From: Bradymonas sediminis
GTDB taxonomy: Bacteria; Myxococcota_A; Bradymonadia; Bradymonadales; Bradymonadaceae
Assembly (NCBI RefSeq): GCF_003258315.1
Contig: NZ_CP030032.1
Location: 658,001-722,000 of the forward strand
Direction of reading: 5' to 3'
DNA: 64,000 nt
Part shown: piece after piece, positions 55,073 through 64,000 of the stretch
Layout: each line of letters begins with the position of its first letter
Numbering within the stretch: position 1 is the first letter of the stretch
The notes under the pieces: model-generated
What the model was told of the DNA's origin: nothing
What the model saw: the letters and a program-made list of their open reading frames with translations, nothing else
Databases searched by the model: none
Program-made: the position numbers and the translations under genes

Positions 55073-56854
55073 CTAAAGCTTGAGCAGGTCGGCGACTTCC
55101 TGGCAGGTGCCGCGGATGCGTTTGGGGACCAGCCAGTCGCCCGAGACGCTCTCGAGCAGCTCGATGACGTGGGGCCTTGGGGTGCGCACCAGCGCGCGCG
55201 CGATGGTCACCGCGAGCTCCTGCTCGCCGGCGCTGACCACGCCGCGGCGCCGGATCAATGACTTCAGGTGCTTGGTGGCTTCCGGGCCGCCGTGGGTCGC
55301 GAAGAGCCCGACGATCTCGCGGACCTCGTCTTCGGGGCGCTTCTGCAGGCGGGTGTCGATATGCGCGCTCATCACGCGCGCGACGTGCTGCGGGGCGGAC
55401 TCGCAGAAGCTGCGCATCGCCTCAAGCTGCAGCGGCGCCTCCGGGGCGTCGAGCAGGGGGACCAGCAGCTCGCGGATCTCGGCGGCGTCCTTCCAGGTGC
55501 CCTGCAAGCCTTCGAGCACGCGCAGTTGGCTCGCGGTGTCGCGCGGGTTGCGCAAATAGTCGACGAGCATCGGGCGCGACTGGGGCATCTTGGTCAGCAG
55601 GATCTCAAGGATAGACCCGACCTGGTCGTCCGGGGCGTTGGCGAGCACCTCGGCCAAAATATCGAGGTCCAGCCCGGCTTGCTTGCGGATATAGGCCATG
55701 ATGTCGGTGCGCGCCTGCGGGTCGAGCTCCCAACCGAGCACCGTGGCGATGCTCATCGTCGCCTTATTCAGGCGCAGCGCGTCGAACATCTTGAGGATGG
55801 CGCGGCGCTGGGACTTATCGCCGGCGGCCACCAACTTCAGCAGGCCGCTCAGGCGCACCTGGGTGAAGCAGTCGCGCACCACCGACTTCAGGTCATCGCT
55901 GGTCTGCGGGGCGAAGCGGTCGCGCCAGGTGTGGATGATCTTCAGGAAACTCAGCGCCTCCCAGGGCTCATCGGTCTCGACCAGCCCGCCCATCACCTCG
56001 CCAATCTGGGTGATGCACTCACGCTGAAGTTGGGGTTTGGGGCGCGCGCCCAGCAGCGCTGAGAGGATCTCGCCCTCGCGATGCTCAAGCTCGCGATGCT
56101 GGGTGAAGCCGCGCTTGAGGTCGATAAGGTGGGTCTGGGATTGCTGGGAGAGCGACAAAAATTGGCGAGAGCCGACCTCGAGCTTGCGCTGGCGCTCGTG
56201 GCGCATCTGCATGCGCAATTGGAAATGCTCATCCATGGAGCCTGCGCCCATCGCCTTATCTTGCATCGTCTCGGCGTCTTTGAACGCGTCGTTGAACATC
56301 TCCTCGATCATCTCGCGCTCATCGGCGGTGTCGCGGTCGCGGATGTCGGCGTCGATGCCGGCCAGGGCGGCCAGCGATTCATCGAGGGCCTCGTAGGCGA
56401 TATAGCTAAAATTGCCCTCGAACATCAGCGTGACCGCGTCGATGCTCAGGTCAACGGGGTTGAGCAACTGGTTCAAAATACTGATGAATCGGCGCAGCTC
56501 GGCGCGGGTAATGCCGGCCAGAAGGTGGATCAAGAAGACGCCGTCGCGGCTGAGCATAAAGCAGAAGTCGCGCGGCTCGGCGGTCTCCCACACGACCAGG
56601 TCGCTGCCCGGCAGCAGCATCGAGTGCGGGTCGACCTGCACGGTGAGGCGGTCGCTGAGCTCGAAGAATTCGTAGAGCGCGTCGTAGGCGTTGGCCACCG
56701 ACTGCATCACTACCGGGTGCCCGTCGGGGTAGCTCGACAGCAGGGTGCTCATGCGGTCGATCTGGGAGAAGAAGCGGCGAGCGAGCCGCGACTCTTCCTT
56801 CATTTCTGCGGTGATCTCAACCGCGGAGTCGCTGGGGGTATCGGTGGTCTGCAT
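55073..56854 (-). CDS. HEAT-like repeat protein
   Basis: 593 residues. The N-terminal ~180 residues resemble the module in the downstream gene (FFSQIDRMSTLLSSYPDGHP ... LTVQVDPHSMLLPGSDLVVW). From ~residue 270 there are helical HEAT-type repeats (SGLLKLVAAGDKSQRRAILKMF, VGSILEILLTKMPQSRPMLV, EIRELLVPLLDAPEAPLQLE). No catalytic domain, no membrane segment. Likely an interaction partner of the HD-GYP-like protein encoded next in the same operon (inference). Confidence 0.75.
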   Translation of the reverse strand: MQTTDTPSDSAVEITAEMKEESRLARRFFSQIDRMSTLLSSYPDGHPVVMQSVANAYDALYEFFELSDRLTVQVDPHSMLLPGSDLVVWETAEPRDFCFMLSRDGVFLIHLLAGITRAELRRFISILNQLLNPVDLSIDAVTLMFEGNFSYIAYEALDESLAALAGIDADIRDRDTADEREMIEEMFNDAFKDAETMQDKAMGAGSMDEHFQLRMQMRHERQRKLEVGSRQFLSLSQQSQTHLIDLKRGFTQHRELEHREGEILSALLGARPKPQLQRECITQIGEVMGGLVETDEPWEALSFLKIIHTWRDRFAPQTSDDLKSVVRDCFTQVRLSGLLKLVAAGDKSQRRAILKMFDALRLNKATMSIATVLGWELDPQARTDIMAYIRKQAGLDLDILAEVLANAPDDQVGSILEILLTKMPQSRPMLVDYLRNPRDTASQLRVLEGLQGTWKDAAEIRELLVPLLDAPEAPLQLEAMRSFCESAPQHVARVMSAHIDTRLQKRPEDEVREIVGLFATHGGPEATKHLKSLIRRRGVVSAGEQELAVTIARALVRTPRPHVIELLESVSGDWLVPKRIRGTCQEVADLLKL

Positions 56855-56985
56855 TGCACTATCTCGGATAAGGCGTTGGAGGGCCGCGCGGCGGCGCCCA
56901 GCTTACTGGCGAGGTTGGCGGGGTGTCAATTAAGCGACATGATCCGGCGCGGCGGGGCGCAACGCGAATCGACGCATAAAATCAA

Positions 56986-57022
56986 AGAGGGCGCCCCCGG
57001 CGACGGCTCGCCGGGGGCGCCC
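56986..57022 (-). terminator. Terminator-like hairpin after the coiled-coil lipoprotein gene
   Basis: Very GC-rich perfect stem agggcgcccccggcga / tcgccgggggcgccct with a 4-nt loop. On the minus strand it is followed by ctttgatttt. Confidence 0.75.
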
Positions 57023-57046
57023 TGAAGGCTGGTCGCCAGGCGTGCG

Positions 57047-57724
57047 CTAGTCCTGGGTTTCCTCGGCTTTTTGCAGCTCGCGGCTCAGGTTCTGGGCCAC
57101 GTTATCCCAGGAGTTTTTGAGTTGCTCGGCGCTCGCTTTATACACATCGTCGAGCGCTTCGATATCCATGTCGGATTCTTCTTTCATCTTGTCATATTGT
57201 TTGCGTAGATCCTTGGCGTTGTCCTGGACCTGTTCGTAGCGCAGCCGGGTGGCGGCGCTGATCTTGTCGCCGGCGTCGTCGACCGGCTTTTTATAGCGCT
57301 GGGCGCTGGCGTCGATGGAGTCGATGATCGCGATGGTCTCGCTCTCGACGGGGCCGCCGCCGATGCCGATGCTCTCGGCGGCGTCGGTGACCTGGTCAAG
57401 GTTTCGCGCACGTTGCTTCTGGGCGTTCTCTCGGGCTTCGGGGTCTTTGGTTCCGGTCAGGGTCTGGGCGACGGTCTCGATGGCCTCGCCGGTCTCGCGC
57501 ACCGTGGCCGCGGCGGCGGAGCGGACTTGTTCGCCGGCGCTGGGTTCGTCGTCGCGCTCGGCGGCGTTGGCCTGGGCGGCGGCGTCGTCGCTGCCCTCGG
57601 TGCTGCGCTCGGCTTGGGCGGTTTGCTGTGTGTTTTGTGCCTGAGTCCCGGCGCAGGCCGAGAGCAAAAGCATCGAAGCGAGCCCCATGACGAGGCCGGT
57701 GATGCGCGCGGCGTGGCTTCTCAT
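57047..57724 (-). CDS. Coiled-coil lipoprotein
   Basis: 225 residues: leader GLVMGLASMLLLSAC with a perfect lipobox. A Gln/Ala/Asp-rich linker follows, then long amphipathic helices (residues ~70-110 and 140-220, e.g. YEQVQDNAKDLRKQYDKMKE). No known domain. Single-gene unit with its own terminator. Confidence 0.78.
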   Translation of the reverse strand: MRSHAARITGLVMGLASMLLLSACAGTQAQNTQQTAQAERSTEGSDDAAAQANAAERDDEPSAGEQVRSAAAATVRETGEAIETVAQTLTGTKDPEARENAQKQRARNLDQVTDAAESIGIGGGPVESETIAIIDSIDASAQRYKKPVDDAGDKISAATRLRYEQVQDNAKDLRKQYDKMKEESDMDIEALDDVYKASAEQLKNSWDNVAQNLSRELQKAEETQD

Positions 57725-58034
57725 AACTTCCTCCCTGGTAAATACGAAGGCGGCTGATGTGAGTATCGCGGTGCTTGCTATGGCAACGTCGCAACTCCTG
57801 CTGTCTTCTAACCTTTACTCTGGTGTTCAACATGGTGCTGTCATCAGCGAGGCCCTGGAGTACGGACAGCTATGGCTAAAGGGTAGACGCGGCGGCGCCG
57901 GTGTCGACCCGTGTGTGAGCGCGGGGCGGTGCCTGGCCAAAGTGGGCACAAAAAAAATCCCCGCGCGCCAGATGGCACGCGGGGATTTTACTCATCGATG
58001 CTCAGCGCCGACTAGGCCGGCGCTTTCGCGATGA
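57725..58034. other. Intergenic region
   Basis: 310 bp with no credible gene. It should hold the promoter of the coiled-coil lipoprotein, and it contains the metalloprotease terminator at 57951-57990. Nothing else stood out. Confidence 0.7.
57951..57990 (-). terminator. Intrinsic terminator for the metalloprotease gene
   Basis: Stem aaaatccccgcgcgcc / tggcacgcggggatttt (one mismatch), with a T-run on the minus strand. Confidence 0.88.
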
Positions 58035-61000
58035 TTACGGCGCGTACGGGTTGCCGTAGCTCATCTTCGGTGAGAGGTCAGCGACGACCTTGATGAGCTC
58101 AATATAGTCTTTGAGCCCCTGGGTCGCTTTGATCACCTGACCGCTGTCCAGGCCAGGGACACAATCGTCCACGGTGGTCGGCGTGCTCGAGGTGTTGTCA
58201 CACATGCTCGAGCGACTAAGCAGGAGGTTGGCGCGATTGATCATCGCCTCACCACTGCCGTCTTGAGCACTTCCGTGCTCCATCTTGCCGGCGCCGTAGG
58301 TGTATCCGGTCCACGGATCCTTCAGCGTCACAAGACGGCTCGGGTCGATGTCCGGAGCGCTGCCGGTGCCGACCAGGAAGATGCGCGACTCGTCCAGGAA
58401 GTTGCGCGAGTACGCGTCCGGGAAGCGAGCCTGACCGAGCACCTGCCAGTAGAGCTGGATGGTGAAGGTCGCGAACGGGTCAACCGGCTTGGCGTGCACC
58501 GGAAGAGCCGGGTCGGTGTAGTCGGGGAACATGACGTTGTCGCCGTCGAGGTAGGGTGCAAATTTGTCCCACTTCTGCGCCATGATCGCGCTGTTGAGCT
58601 CGAGAATCTCGTTGGGGAAGGTGTTGGCATAGCCGACTTCCCACTCACGGATATCCTCGGGCGTGGAGCGCGCCACGAAGTTGGTCTCGGTGTCGGTGAG
58701 CGCCTCGATGGCCATGATCTTGTCGAGGTAATACCCGATGTGATGGAAGCACTCCCACCAGAAATAACCGCACTCGCGTGCGCCGCCTCTCCATGCGCTG
58801 GAGTAGTAGCGGCCCTGGGTGATGTCGAGCTCCTTGGTGACGTAGCGCTGAGCACCGGTCAACAGCGTGGTGCCGTCTGCCATCTCAAGCTCTTCGAATT
58901 GACCAGCGTTGGGCATCAGGATGGTCTGAAGCAGGTAGTTGAACGCGTTCTTGATAGCCCACGTTTTTCCACCCCAACCGGTGCCGGGACGCGTCAGGAA
59001 GTCCTCGACAATGCTTGCCTGGTAGATGGTCGGAAGGATCTCGGCGTACAGACCGTAGACGTCGTTCCAGCTCTTAAGGCGACCGTAGATACGGCCGTAG
59101 TTCCCGGCGACATAGCCCCAGGAGGAGCGGCCAACGGAACCGCGCGGGAAGGCGCGACTGATGTACCAGGTGTTGAGGTCATCAATCATATTCTTCATGC
59201 GCTCATAGGAGTCTGCACCGTAGTCACGGGTCAGGCAGCTATCGCTGATGTTGAGGCTGGTGTGCGAGCAGTACACGTACGGAACGCGCGAGTACTCGAC
59301 GCCGTCGACCACCGCGGTGGACCAGTCGGGCTGGCCAAGCGAGTTGGTTTTGAGGTCAGCAACGTCAACGACCATACGGTTGCTTTCTTCATAGAGCTTG
59401 GGTCCCATTTCTTCGTAGAATTTGGTGTAGTGATACGCACTGGGCCCAAAGCCGCCGAAGGAGAGGATGTCTGCGCGCGACTCGAACCAGTCCTCGAAGG
59501 TCTTGGCGCGAACGTTGCCGCGGTCTTTGAAGACCTCGATTTTGCCAGCATAGCCGTAGAGGATGGCAGCGCGGTCATATTTAGCAACGCCCAATCCGTC
59601 GATGGTATAACGGCCGGCGTAGTCCATGATGGAGCTGTAGGCGTAGTTGTAGATCTTTTGGTCGATCTCGTCCTGCGTGATCGGGTCGATCATACGCGGG
59701 CCGACGTTGCCGTCGTCACGAATCTTCCAATAATCGTCGAAGTAGTTCACGGCGTCTTCAGAGCCGGCGAAGTTATGCATCAGACCCAGCGAGTGACCGA
59801 CCTCATGTGCGAACACGGAGGTGTAGATCGAGGTGCGGATGATGTCATAGACTTCTTCGGGAGCGGCGTCTTGCAGCTCTTTGGCCAGACCCATCAGGGC
59901 GTCGTCGGTCATCTCGGGCAGGTACATATTGCGCTGCTCGGCGAAATGCTCGCGAATCTTGGCGCGGTTCATCTCGTGCTTGGCGAAACCACCACGCACA
60001 ACACTGGCGGCGGCGAGGTCCTGGTCGGTGACCGGGGCGCCGGGCTGATGACCGGTGGCCAGAAGGATCTCATCGTTGATCAGCAGATCTTCGATATAGG
60101 TTCCCGCAAGGCCGGCCAATTTACCTTTGGCGGCGCTGCGCTGTCCGTTGAGCTGTCCGCGATGGAACATCGCGTCGATGCGGGGGGTGATGAAGGCGTC
60201 GAAGCCTTGCTCTTCCTGAATCCGCAGCTCTTCTTCGGTGATGGGCATCAGGTCGCCGCGGTTACGCGCCGCGATATTCTTGACGAAAGATTCGTCCGGG
60301 CTGATGTCGAAGGTACGAGCCGGAGCGCTCGACGGGTCGTTGACCTGACGGACCCATTCCTCGAGGTTCACACCGTCGATATACTCTTGGGGGTTGATAT
60401 TGCCGTTGAGCAGCTGAACCATCTCAGCGGTACGCTCGGCGGCCGAGTTGTTCCAGTGGTAGACATACGCCATGCCACTGATGATCTCACCGGTCTCGGG
60501 ATCGTTATTTGACGGTCCAAGACCCAACAGACCGTAGTCCATGAATTTGGGGATATAGGCCATGAAGGAGTAACGGATGTCACCGATACGCGGCGAGTGT
60601 CCGGGGGCTCCACATGCTGCGGGGTCGCCTTCGCGGACCGGGTTGTTCTCGCAGAGGATGAAGGTGCGCTCGTCGGCCTTGAGCGGGTAGCCAGCTTCGC
60701 GGACAGCGTCGTTGAAGACTTTGTTCCACTGGTCGGCAACGGTGCGCGTCATCGGCTTGATGTCGTCAGGCATGTCGCGGTTGACGAAATAGACGATCGG
60801 GCGCAGTTCACGTTCGGCGACCGGAATCAGGTTGCCGTCCTCGTCGTACCAGTTAACCCAGAGGTTATGGCGGTTGAGGTAACGCTTTTTGTTCTGCTCA
60901 CGGATGCCGTTTTTGTCGGTGTAGACGTCACGCTCGGTCGTGAAATAACCGAAGACTTCGGTCTCTTTGCCCTTGTAGGGCTGCGGCACGTACTGGTGGT

Positions 61001-61802
61001 CCGGGTCGATACGCTTGAAGCTGTTGCGGATCGTGTACTCACCAGCGCCACATTCCATGAACTCAGCGCCACGCAGCCAGCAAAGCGGAATCACGCCGTA
61101 GCCGGGGTAGTAGAACGTACCGGCGCGCGCGAAGATGCGGTTGGTGATATCGAAATATGCCAACTCATCTTTGTTGCCTTTCTTCTCATAATCGAAGACA
61201 GGCGCGTCCGGGTTGGGGACGAGCTCACCGGTGACCGGGTCGAACTCTTCCTGGACGTAGTAGGGGACCGGCTCGGTGGCTTCGGCTTCGAAGTCGAGCT
61301 GGTAGTTGGTCACAAGGTTCTGCGACCAGTCAACGCGCATATACTCGCGCTCATACCAGGGACGGTCACTCGAGTTCTCGACGATGACGTTGGTCTGCTC
61401 GCCGGTGCTCGGGTTGTATTGACGCTGGATGTCGAAGTGGCTGCGGATGCGGTACACCGCGATCGCCTCACCGCGATAATCTTCGCCTTCTTCGGCTTTA
61501 TTATCGGCGCCTTCGATCAACTCGGTCTGACGGCGACCATAGAGGAAATTCTCTTGAATCTCCCATTTGATCTCTTTCATACCGCTGTGGTCGGTATTAC
61601 CAACGAAGGTGAAACCGTCGGAAGCCGGCACGTCAACGACCGTACGTTGGTAATGCCAACGTCCTTCCAGATCGGTTTTCTTGATCGCATTGGGCTGCGT
61701 GCGATCGATGTCCCCGACATCCTGGGCACAGCCCGCGGATATCGCGAGCGCCAGCAACAGCGGCACTCCGAAATAAGCTAATTTACGCGTGTTTTTCATC
61801 AT
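58035..61802 (-). CDS. Very large zinc metalloprotease lipoprotein (metzincin-like)
   Basis: 1255 residues: leader LAYFGVPLLLALAISAGC with a lipobox Cys. The zinc motif HEVGHSLGLMHNF (HExxHxxGxxH) is at about residue 680. About 65 residues later comes a Met-turn-like SSIMDYAGRY and then KYDRAAILYGY, as in the DUF5117/DUF4953-type extracellular zincins. The flanking ~600 N-terminal and ~500 C-terminal residues are unassigned. Start at 61802 or the next codon (ATGATG), with gagg upstream. The protein should be outer-membrane-anchored and degrade extracellular protein (inference); this fits a predatory or saprophytic life style. Confidence 0.88.
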   Translation of the reverse strand: MMKNTRKLAYFGVPLLLALAISAGCAQDVGDIDRTQPNAIKKTDLEGRWHYQRTVVDVPASDGFTFVGNTDHSGMKEIKWEIQENFLYGRRQTELIEGADNKAEEGEDYRGEAIAVYRIRSHFDIQRQYNPSTGEQTNVIVENSSDRPWYEREYMRVDWSQNLVTNYQLDFEAEATEPVPYYVQEEFDPVTGELVPNPDAPVFDYEKKGNKDELAYFDITNRIFARAGTFYYPGYGVIPLCWLRGAEFMECGAGEYTIRNSFKRIDPDHQYVPQPYKGKETEVFGYFTTERDVYTDKNGIREQNKKRYLNRHNLWVNWYDEDGNLIPVAERELRPIVYFVNRDMPDDIKPMTRTVADQWNKVFNDAVREAGYPLKADERTFILCENNPVREGDPAACGAPGHSPRIGDIRYSFMAYIPKFMDYGLLGLGPSNNDPETGEIISGMAYVYHWNNSAAERTAEMVQLLNGNINPQEYIDGVNLEEWVRQVNDPSSAPARTFDISPDESFVKNIAARNRGDLMPITEEELRIQEEQGFDAFITPRIDAMFHRGQLNGQRSAAKGKLAGLAGTYIEDLLINDEILLATGHQPGAPVTDQDLAAASVVRGGFAKHEMNRAKIREHFAEQRNMYLPEMTDDALMGLAKELQDAAPEEVYDIIRTSIYTSVFAHEVGHSLGLMHNFAGSEDAVNYFDDYWKIRDDGNVGPRMIDPITQDEIDQKIYNYAYSSIMDYAGRYTIDGLGVAKYDRAAILYGYAGKIEVFKDRGNVRAKTFEDWFESRADILSFGGFGPSAYHYTKFYEEMGPKLYEESNRMVVDVADLKTNSLGQPDWSTAVVDGVEYSRVPYVYCSHTSLNISDSCLTRDYGADSYERMKNMIDDLNTWYISRAFPRGSVGRSSWGYVAGNYGRIYGRLKSWNDVYGLYAEILPTIYQASIVEDFLTRPGTGWGGKTWAIKNAFNYLLQTILMPNAGQFEELEMADGTTLLTGAQRYVTKELDITQGRYYSSAWRGGARECGYFWWECFHHIGYYLDKIMAIEALTDTETNFVARSTPEDIREWEVGYANTFPNEILELNSAIMAQKWDKFAPYLDGDNVMFPDYTDPALPVHAKPVDPFATFTIQLYWQVLGQARFPDAYSRNFLDESRIFLVGTGSAPDIDPSRLVTLKDPWTGYTYGAGKMEHGSAQDGSGEAMINRANLLLSRSSMCDNTSSTPTTVDDCVPGLDSGQVIKATQGLKDYIELIKVVADLSPKMSYGNPYAP

Positions 61803-62164
61803 TAAATCCTCAAACGAATCGGTGATAGGACGTTTCTCGTCTGGCCATAATAGCAACGGGAAATGACCAATAATTGACAGCGGTATGAACTAAAGCAAGA
61901 ACCGTTCCGTTCACTAGTTAACGGTGCGTGTTTTTGCCGTTCATGCCCGCTGCGTGACTACTGCGGTTACAAAATGAATCGCTTTCCAGGCAGCCAGGCA
62001 AGGTTTGCCTCTGCCCGCCCAACATCTTCGGTGGATGTGCAGCCCAGAATTATTCGGCTCTCTTTACCATATTCTTGACGCTTTCCAAGCACGTTGTTAA
62101 AGCAATCAGCCCGCCCGGTCTATTAGACCGGAAAAAACCTCCCCAGACTAGTAGGATTCCGAGG
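61803..62164. other. Divergent intergenic region
   Basis: 362 bp between the divergent metalloprotease and glutamate dehydrogenase genes. No gene is seen. It should hold both promoters; a TTGACG hexamer at 62075 is the only -35-like element noted, without a convincing -10. Confidence 0.6.
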
Positions 62165-63520
62165 ATGCCAAGCGACACGAACAATCGCGATGAAAAAGCG
62201 GTCCAGTTCGCCCAGAAGATGGAAAGTTCATTGGACGCAACGCTCTCTGGCGCCACCGATGCAGGGGATGCCGGCTTCTATCGCACCCATCGCGCCCAGA
62301 TGCAGAAGGCGATGGAACATCTGGACGTGGCCCCTCATGTGCGGGCGATATTGGCGGAGCCAAGAAATGAGCTGATCGTGAATTTCCCGGTCCGCATGGA
62401 TAATGGGGAATATAAATTATTCACCGGCTACCGCATTCAGCACAATAATATGCTGGGGCCCTATAAAGGCGGGCTGCGTTTTCATCCCGAGGTGACCCTT
62501 GAAGAGGTCAAGGCCCTCGCCTCGGTGATGACGGTGAAATGTGCGCTGGTTCAGGTGCCCTTTGGCGGCGCCAAGGGCGGGATTAGCATGTCGCCGGGGG
62601 ACTATTCGCGCGATGAGTTGGAGCGGATCTCGCGGCGCTTTGTCCACGACCTGGGCAATAATATCGGGCCCGAATACGATATTCCGGCCCCGGATGTGGG
62701 CACCAATAGCCAGATTATGGTCTGGATGATGGACACCTACCTCAACACCCATAGCCGCAAGGATAAGAACGCGCATAAAGGGGTGGTGACCGGAAAGACG
62801 CTGTCTTCCGGCGGCAGCCGCGGGCGCAGCAAGGCGACCGGGCAGGGCGCGGTCTATTGCATTCAGGAGTGGGCCAGCGAGCATAATGTGCGCCTGGAAG
62901 GGTGCCGCTATATCGTGCAGGGCTTTGGCAACGTCGGCAGCAAGACCGCGATTTTGTTGGAGAAATTGGGCGCGAAACTCGTCGGCGTCCAAGACCACAC
63001 CGGCAGCATCGCCTTCGCCGACGGGATCTCGGCCTCCGGGCTGGCAGAGTATGTCGCCGAGCACCGCGGCGTCGCCGGGTTCGCGGGCGCCCAGCCCATC
63101 GACAATGACGCATTCTGGGATCTCGACTGCGAAATCTGCATCCCGGCCGCCCTGGAGGCCCAGATCAACTCCGCGGTCGCCCGCAGGCTCAGGTGTAAAT
63201 TGGTGGTCGAGGGCGCGAACGGCCCGACCACCCTGGGCGGCGAGGCCGTGCTGCAGGAGCGTGGCGTCGAGGTCATCCCCGACCTGATGGCCAACGCCGG
63301 CGGCGTGGTGGTCAGCTATTTCGAGTGGCTCCAGAATAAGCGCACCGAATCCTGGCCGCTCGAAAAGGTCGACGCACGCCTGGGCCAGATGATGCGCCAG
63401 GCCTATAAGGAGATGCGCACCTTCGCGATTGAGCGAGGTGTTGATAATCGCACGGCTGCGCTGGCGGTCGCGATTCAGCGAATTAACCAGGTCTATTTGG
63501 AGCGTGGAATCTTCCCGTGA
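62165..63520 (+). CDS. gdhA: Glutamate dehydrogenase
   Basis: A 451-residue Glu/Leu/Phe/Val dehydrogenase converting glutamate to 2-oxoglutarate and ammonia. The substrate motif is MLGPYKGGLRFHPEV, with catalytic Lys in PFGGAKGGI and Asp in YDIPAPDVGTNSQIM. The Rossmann motif is VQGFGNVGSKTA. I took ATG 62165 (MPSDTNN) with a gagg/aggatt site; the upstream start at 62075 adds a poor leader. The stop overlaps the next GTG start. Cofactor preference cannot be read with confidence. Confidence 0.93.
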   Translation: MPSDTNNRDEKAVQFAQKMESSLDATLSGATDAGDAGFYRTHRAQMQKAMEHLDVAPHVRAILAEPRNELIVNFPVRMDNGEYKLFTGYRIQHNNMLGPYKGGLRFHPEVTLEEVKALASVMTVKCALVQVPFGGAKGGISMSPGDYSRDELERISRRFVHDLGNNIGPEYDIPAPDVGTNSQIMVWMMDTYLNTHSRKDKNAHKGVVTGKTLSSGGSRGRSKATGQGAVYCIQEWASEHNVRLEGCRYIVQGFGNVGSKTAILLEKLGAKLVGVQDHTGSIAFADGISASGLAEYVAEHRGVAGFAGAQPIDNDAFWDLDCEICIPAALEAQINSAVARRLRCKLVVEGANGPTTLGGEAVLQERGVEVIPDLMANAGGVVVSYFEWLQNKRTESWPLEKVDARLGQMMRQAYKEMRTFAIERGVDNRTAALAVAIQRINQVYLERGIFP

Positions 63521-64000
63521 ATAACCCGACTACACCCAAGCCGCAGCCTACTCCCACCGCCCAAGACTCCCCCGGCGACCGGCGCCAGGTCGCGGGTGTA
63601 GACACCGGGGGCACCTTCAGCGATATCATTCTGCGCGAGGACGCCCCCGACGGCTCCAGCCGGGTGGTGATTCACAAGACACTCTCCACCCCGGAAGACC
63701 CCTCTCGAGCCATCGCCCAGGGGATTGCGCACGCCGCCGCCGACCTTAAACCGGCGGCGTCGCTGCATCTAATCCACGGCACCACGGTCGCCACCAACGC
63801 CTTGCTGGAGCGCCGCGGCGCGCGCGTCGCGCTGGTGACCACCGCGGGGTTTGAAGACCTGCTGGAGCTGCGCCGCCAGGACCGCCCCGAGCTCTATAAT
63901 TTTCAGATCAAGCGCGAGCCTCCGCTGGTCGCCGCGCCCCAATGCTTCGGGCTGCGCGAGCGCATGGCCTATGACGGCGAGGTCTTGGGCGCATTAGAAG
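63517..64000 (+). CDS. Hydantoinase/oxoprolinase subunit A, N-terminal part (cut by window edge)
   Basis: A frame open from a GTG at 63517 (GTGA overlap with gdhA) to the window end, 161 codons. After a ~25-residue Pro/Thr-rich leader it shows the ATP-dependent HyuA/oxoprolinase N-domain: QVAGVDTGGTFSDIIL (phosphate-binding motif), LIHGTTVATNALLERRGARV and LVTTAGFEDLLELRRQDRPE. This family opens cyclic amides such as 5-oxoproline or hydantoins. Coupling to gdhA hints at glutamate/5-oxoproline metabolism (inference). Confidence 0.9.
   Translation, partial: MNNPTTPKPQPTPTAQDSPGDRRQVAGVDTGGTFSDIILREDAPDGSSRVVIHKTLSTPEDPSRAIAQGIAHAAADLKPAASLHLIHGTTVATNALLERRGARVALVTTAGFEDLLELRRQDRPELYNFQIKREPPLVAAPQCFGLRERMAYDGEVLGALE

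Overview
The window is one contiguous piece of a GC-rich bacterial chromosome. It reads as a deltaproteobacterial or myxobacterial-type predator or scavenger; Bradymonadales-like Myxococcota is my best guess, from gene content rather than any search. The evidence is a MYXO-CTERM-like sorting tail on a thrombospondin-type-3 repeat protein, many lipoproteins with a lipobox (RCC1-like, CAP-domain, glycine-rich, Cys-rich), an NtrC-family activator, large secreted metalloproteases and HEAT/HD-GYP-like regulators. No rRNA, tRNA or CRISPR array was seen.

Layout. 1-7.5 kb: 3' end of rpoC with its terminator, a small membrane protein, an FAD amine-oxidase-like enzyme, an aldo/keto reductase and homogentisate dioxygenase (hmgA). 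7.8-15.4 kb: the TSP3/MYXO-CTERM protein, two unknown genes, and a translationally coupled beta-barrel plus seven-heme cytochrome pair that looks like an outer-membrane electron conduit. 15.4-19.8 kb: island 1, with an intact IS66-family element carrying an 8-bp target duplication, the secreted-protein gene it interrupted, an IS630-like remnant and an RCC1-like lipoprotein. It is bounded by a 117-bp repeat of the cytochrome 3' end. 20-31.7 kb: a glycine-rich lipoprotein, a ribosomal protein S1-like gene, an RNA-methyltransferase paralogue without its catalytic Cys, a glycosyltransferase, an NtrC-type regulator, a LysR/YceI divergent pair and class II HMG-CoA reductase (mvaA). 31.7-36.1 kb: island 2, AT-richer, with a HExxH protein lacking its N-terminus, a lipoprotein and a Cys-rich protein. 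It is closed by a 5'-truncated, about 96% identical copy of mvaA. 36.3-51.6 kb: a paralogue of the island lipoprotein, an EcsC protein coupled to a metallophosphoesterase, then a minus-strand run (recG, three CAP lipoproteins, an unknown membrane protein, DUF1415, a dihydrolipoyl-dehydrogenase-like enzyme), an amidohydrolase lipoprotein, and a surface protein with YadA-head-like repeats. 51.7-53.5 kb: a REP-associated (RAYT-like) transposase embedded in a regular 67-bp-period array of palindromes. 53.5-64 kb: a degenerate HD-GYP/HEAT gene pair, a coiled-coil lipoprotein, a 1255-residue zinc metalloprotease lipoprotein, glutamate dehydrogenase and the start of a hydantoinase/oxoprolinase A gene.

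The most interesting structure is shared by the two islands. In each, a block of secreted or lipoprotein genes follows an intact housekeeping-type gene and ends with a same-orientation copy of only the 3' part of that gene. This is the footprint expected from single-crossover (Campbell-type) integration of a circle carrying a gene 3' end, or from an equivalent duplication. Finding it twice within 21 kb suggests a recurrent way for this genome to acquire surface-protein cargo.
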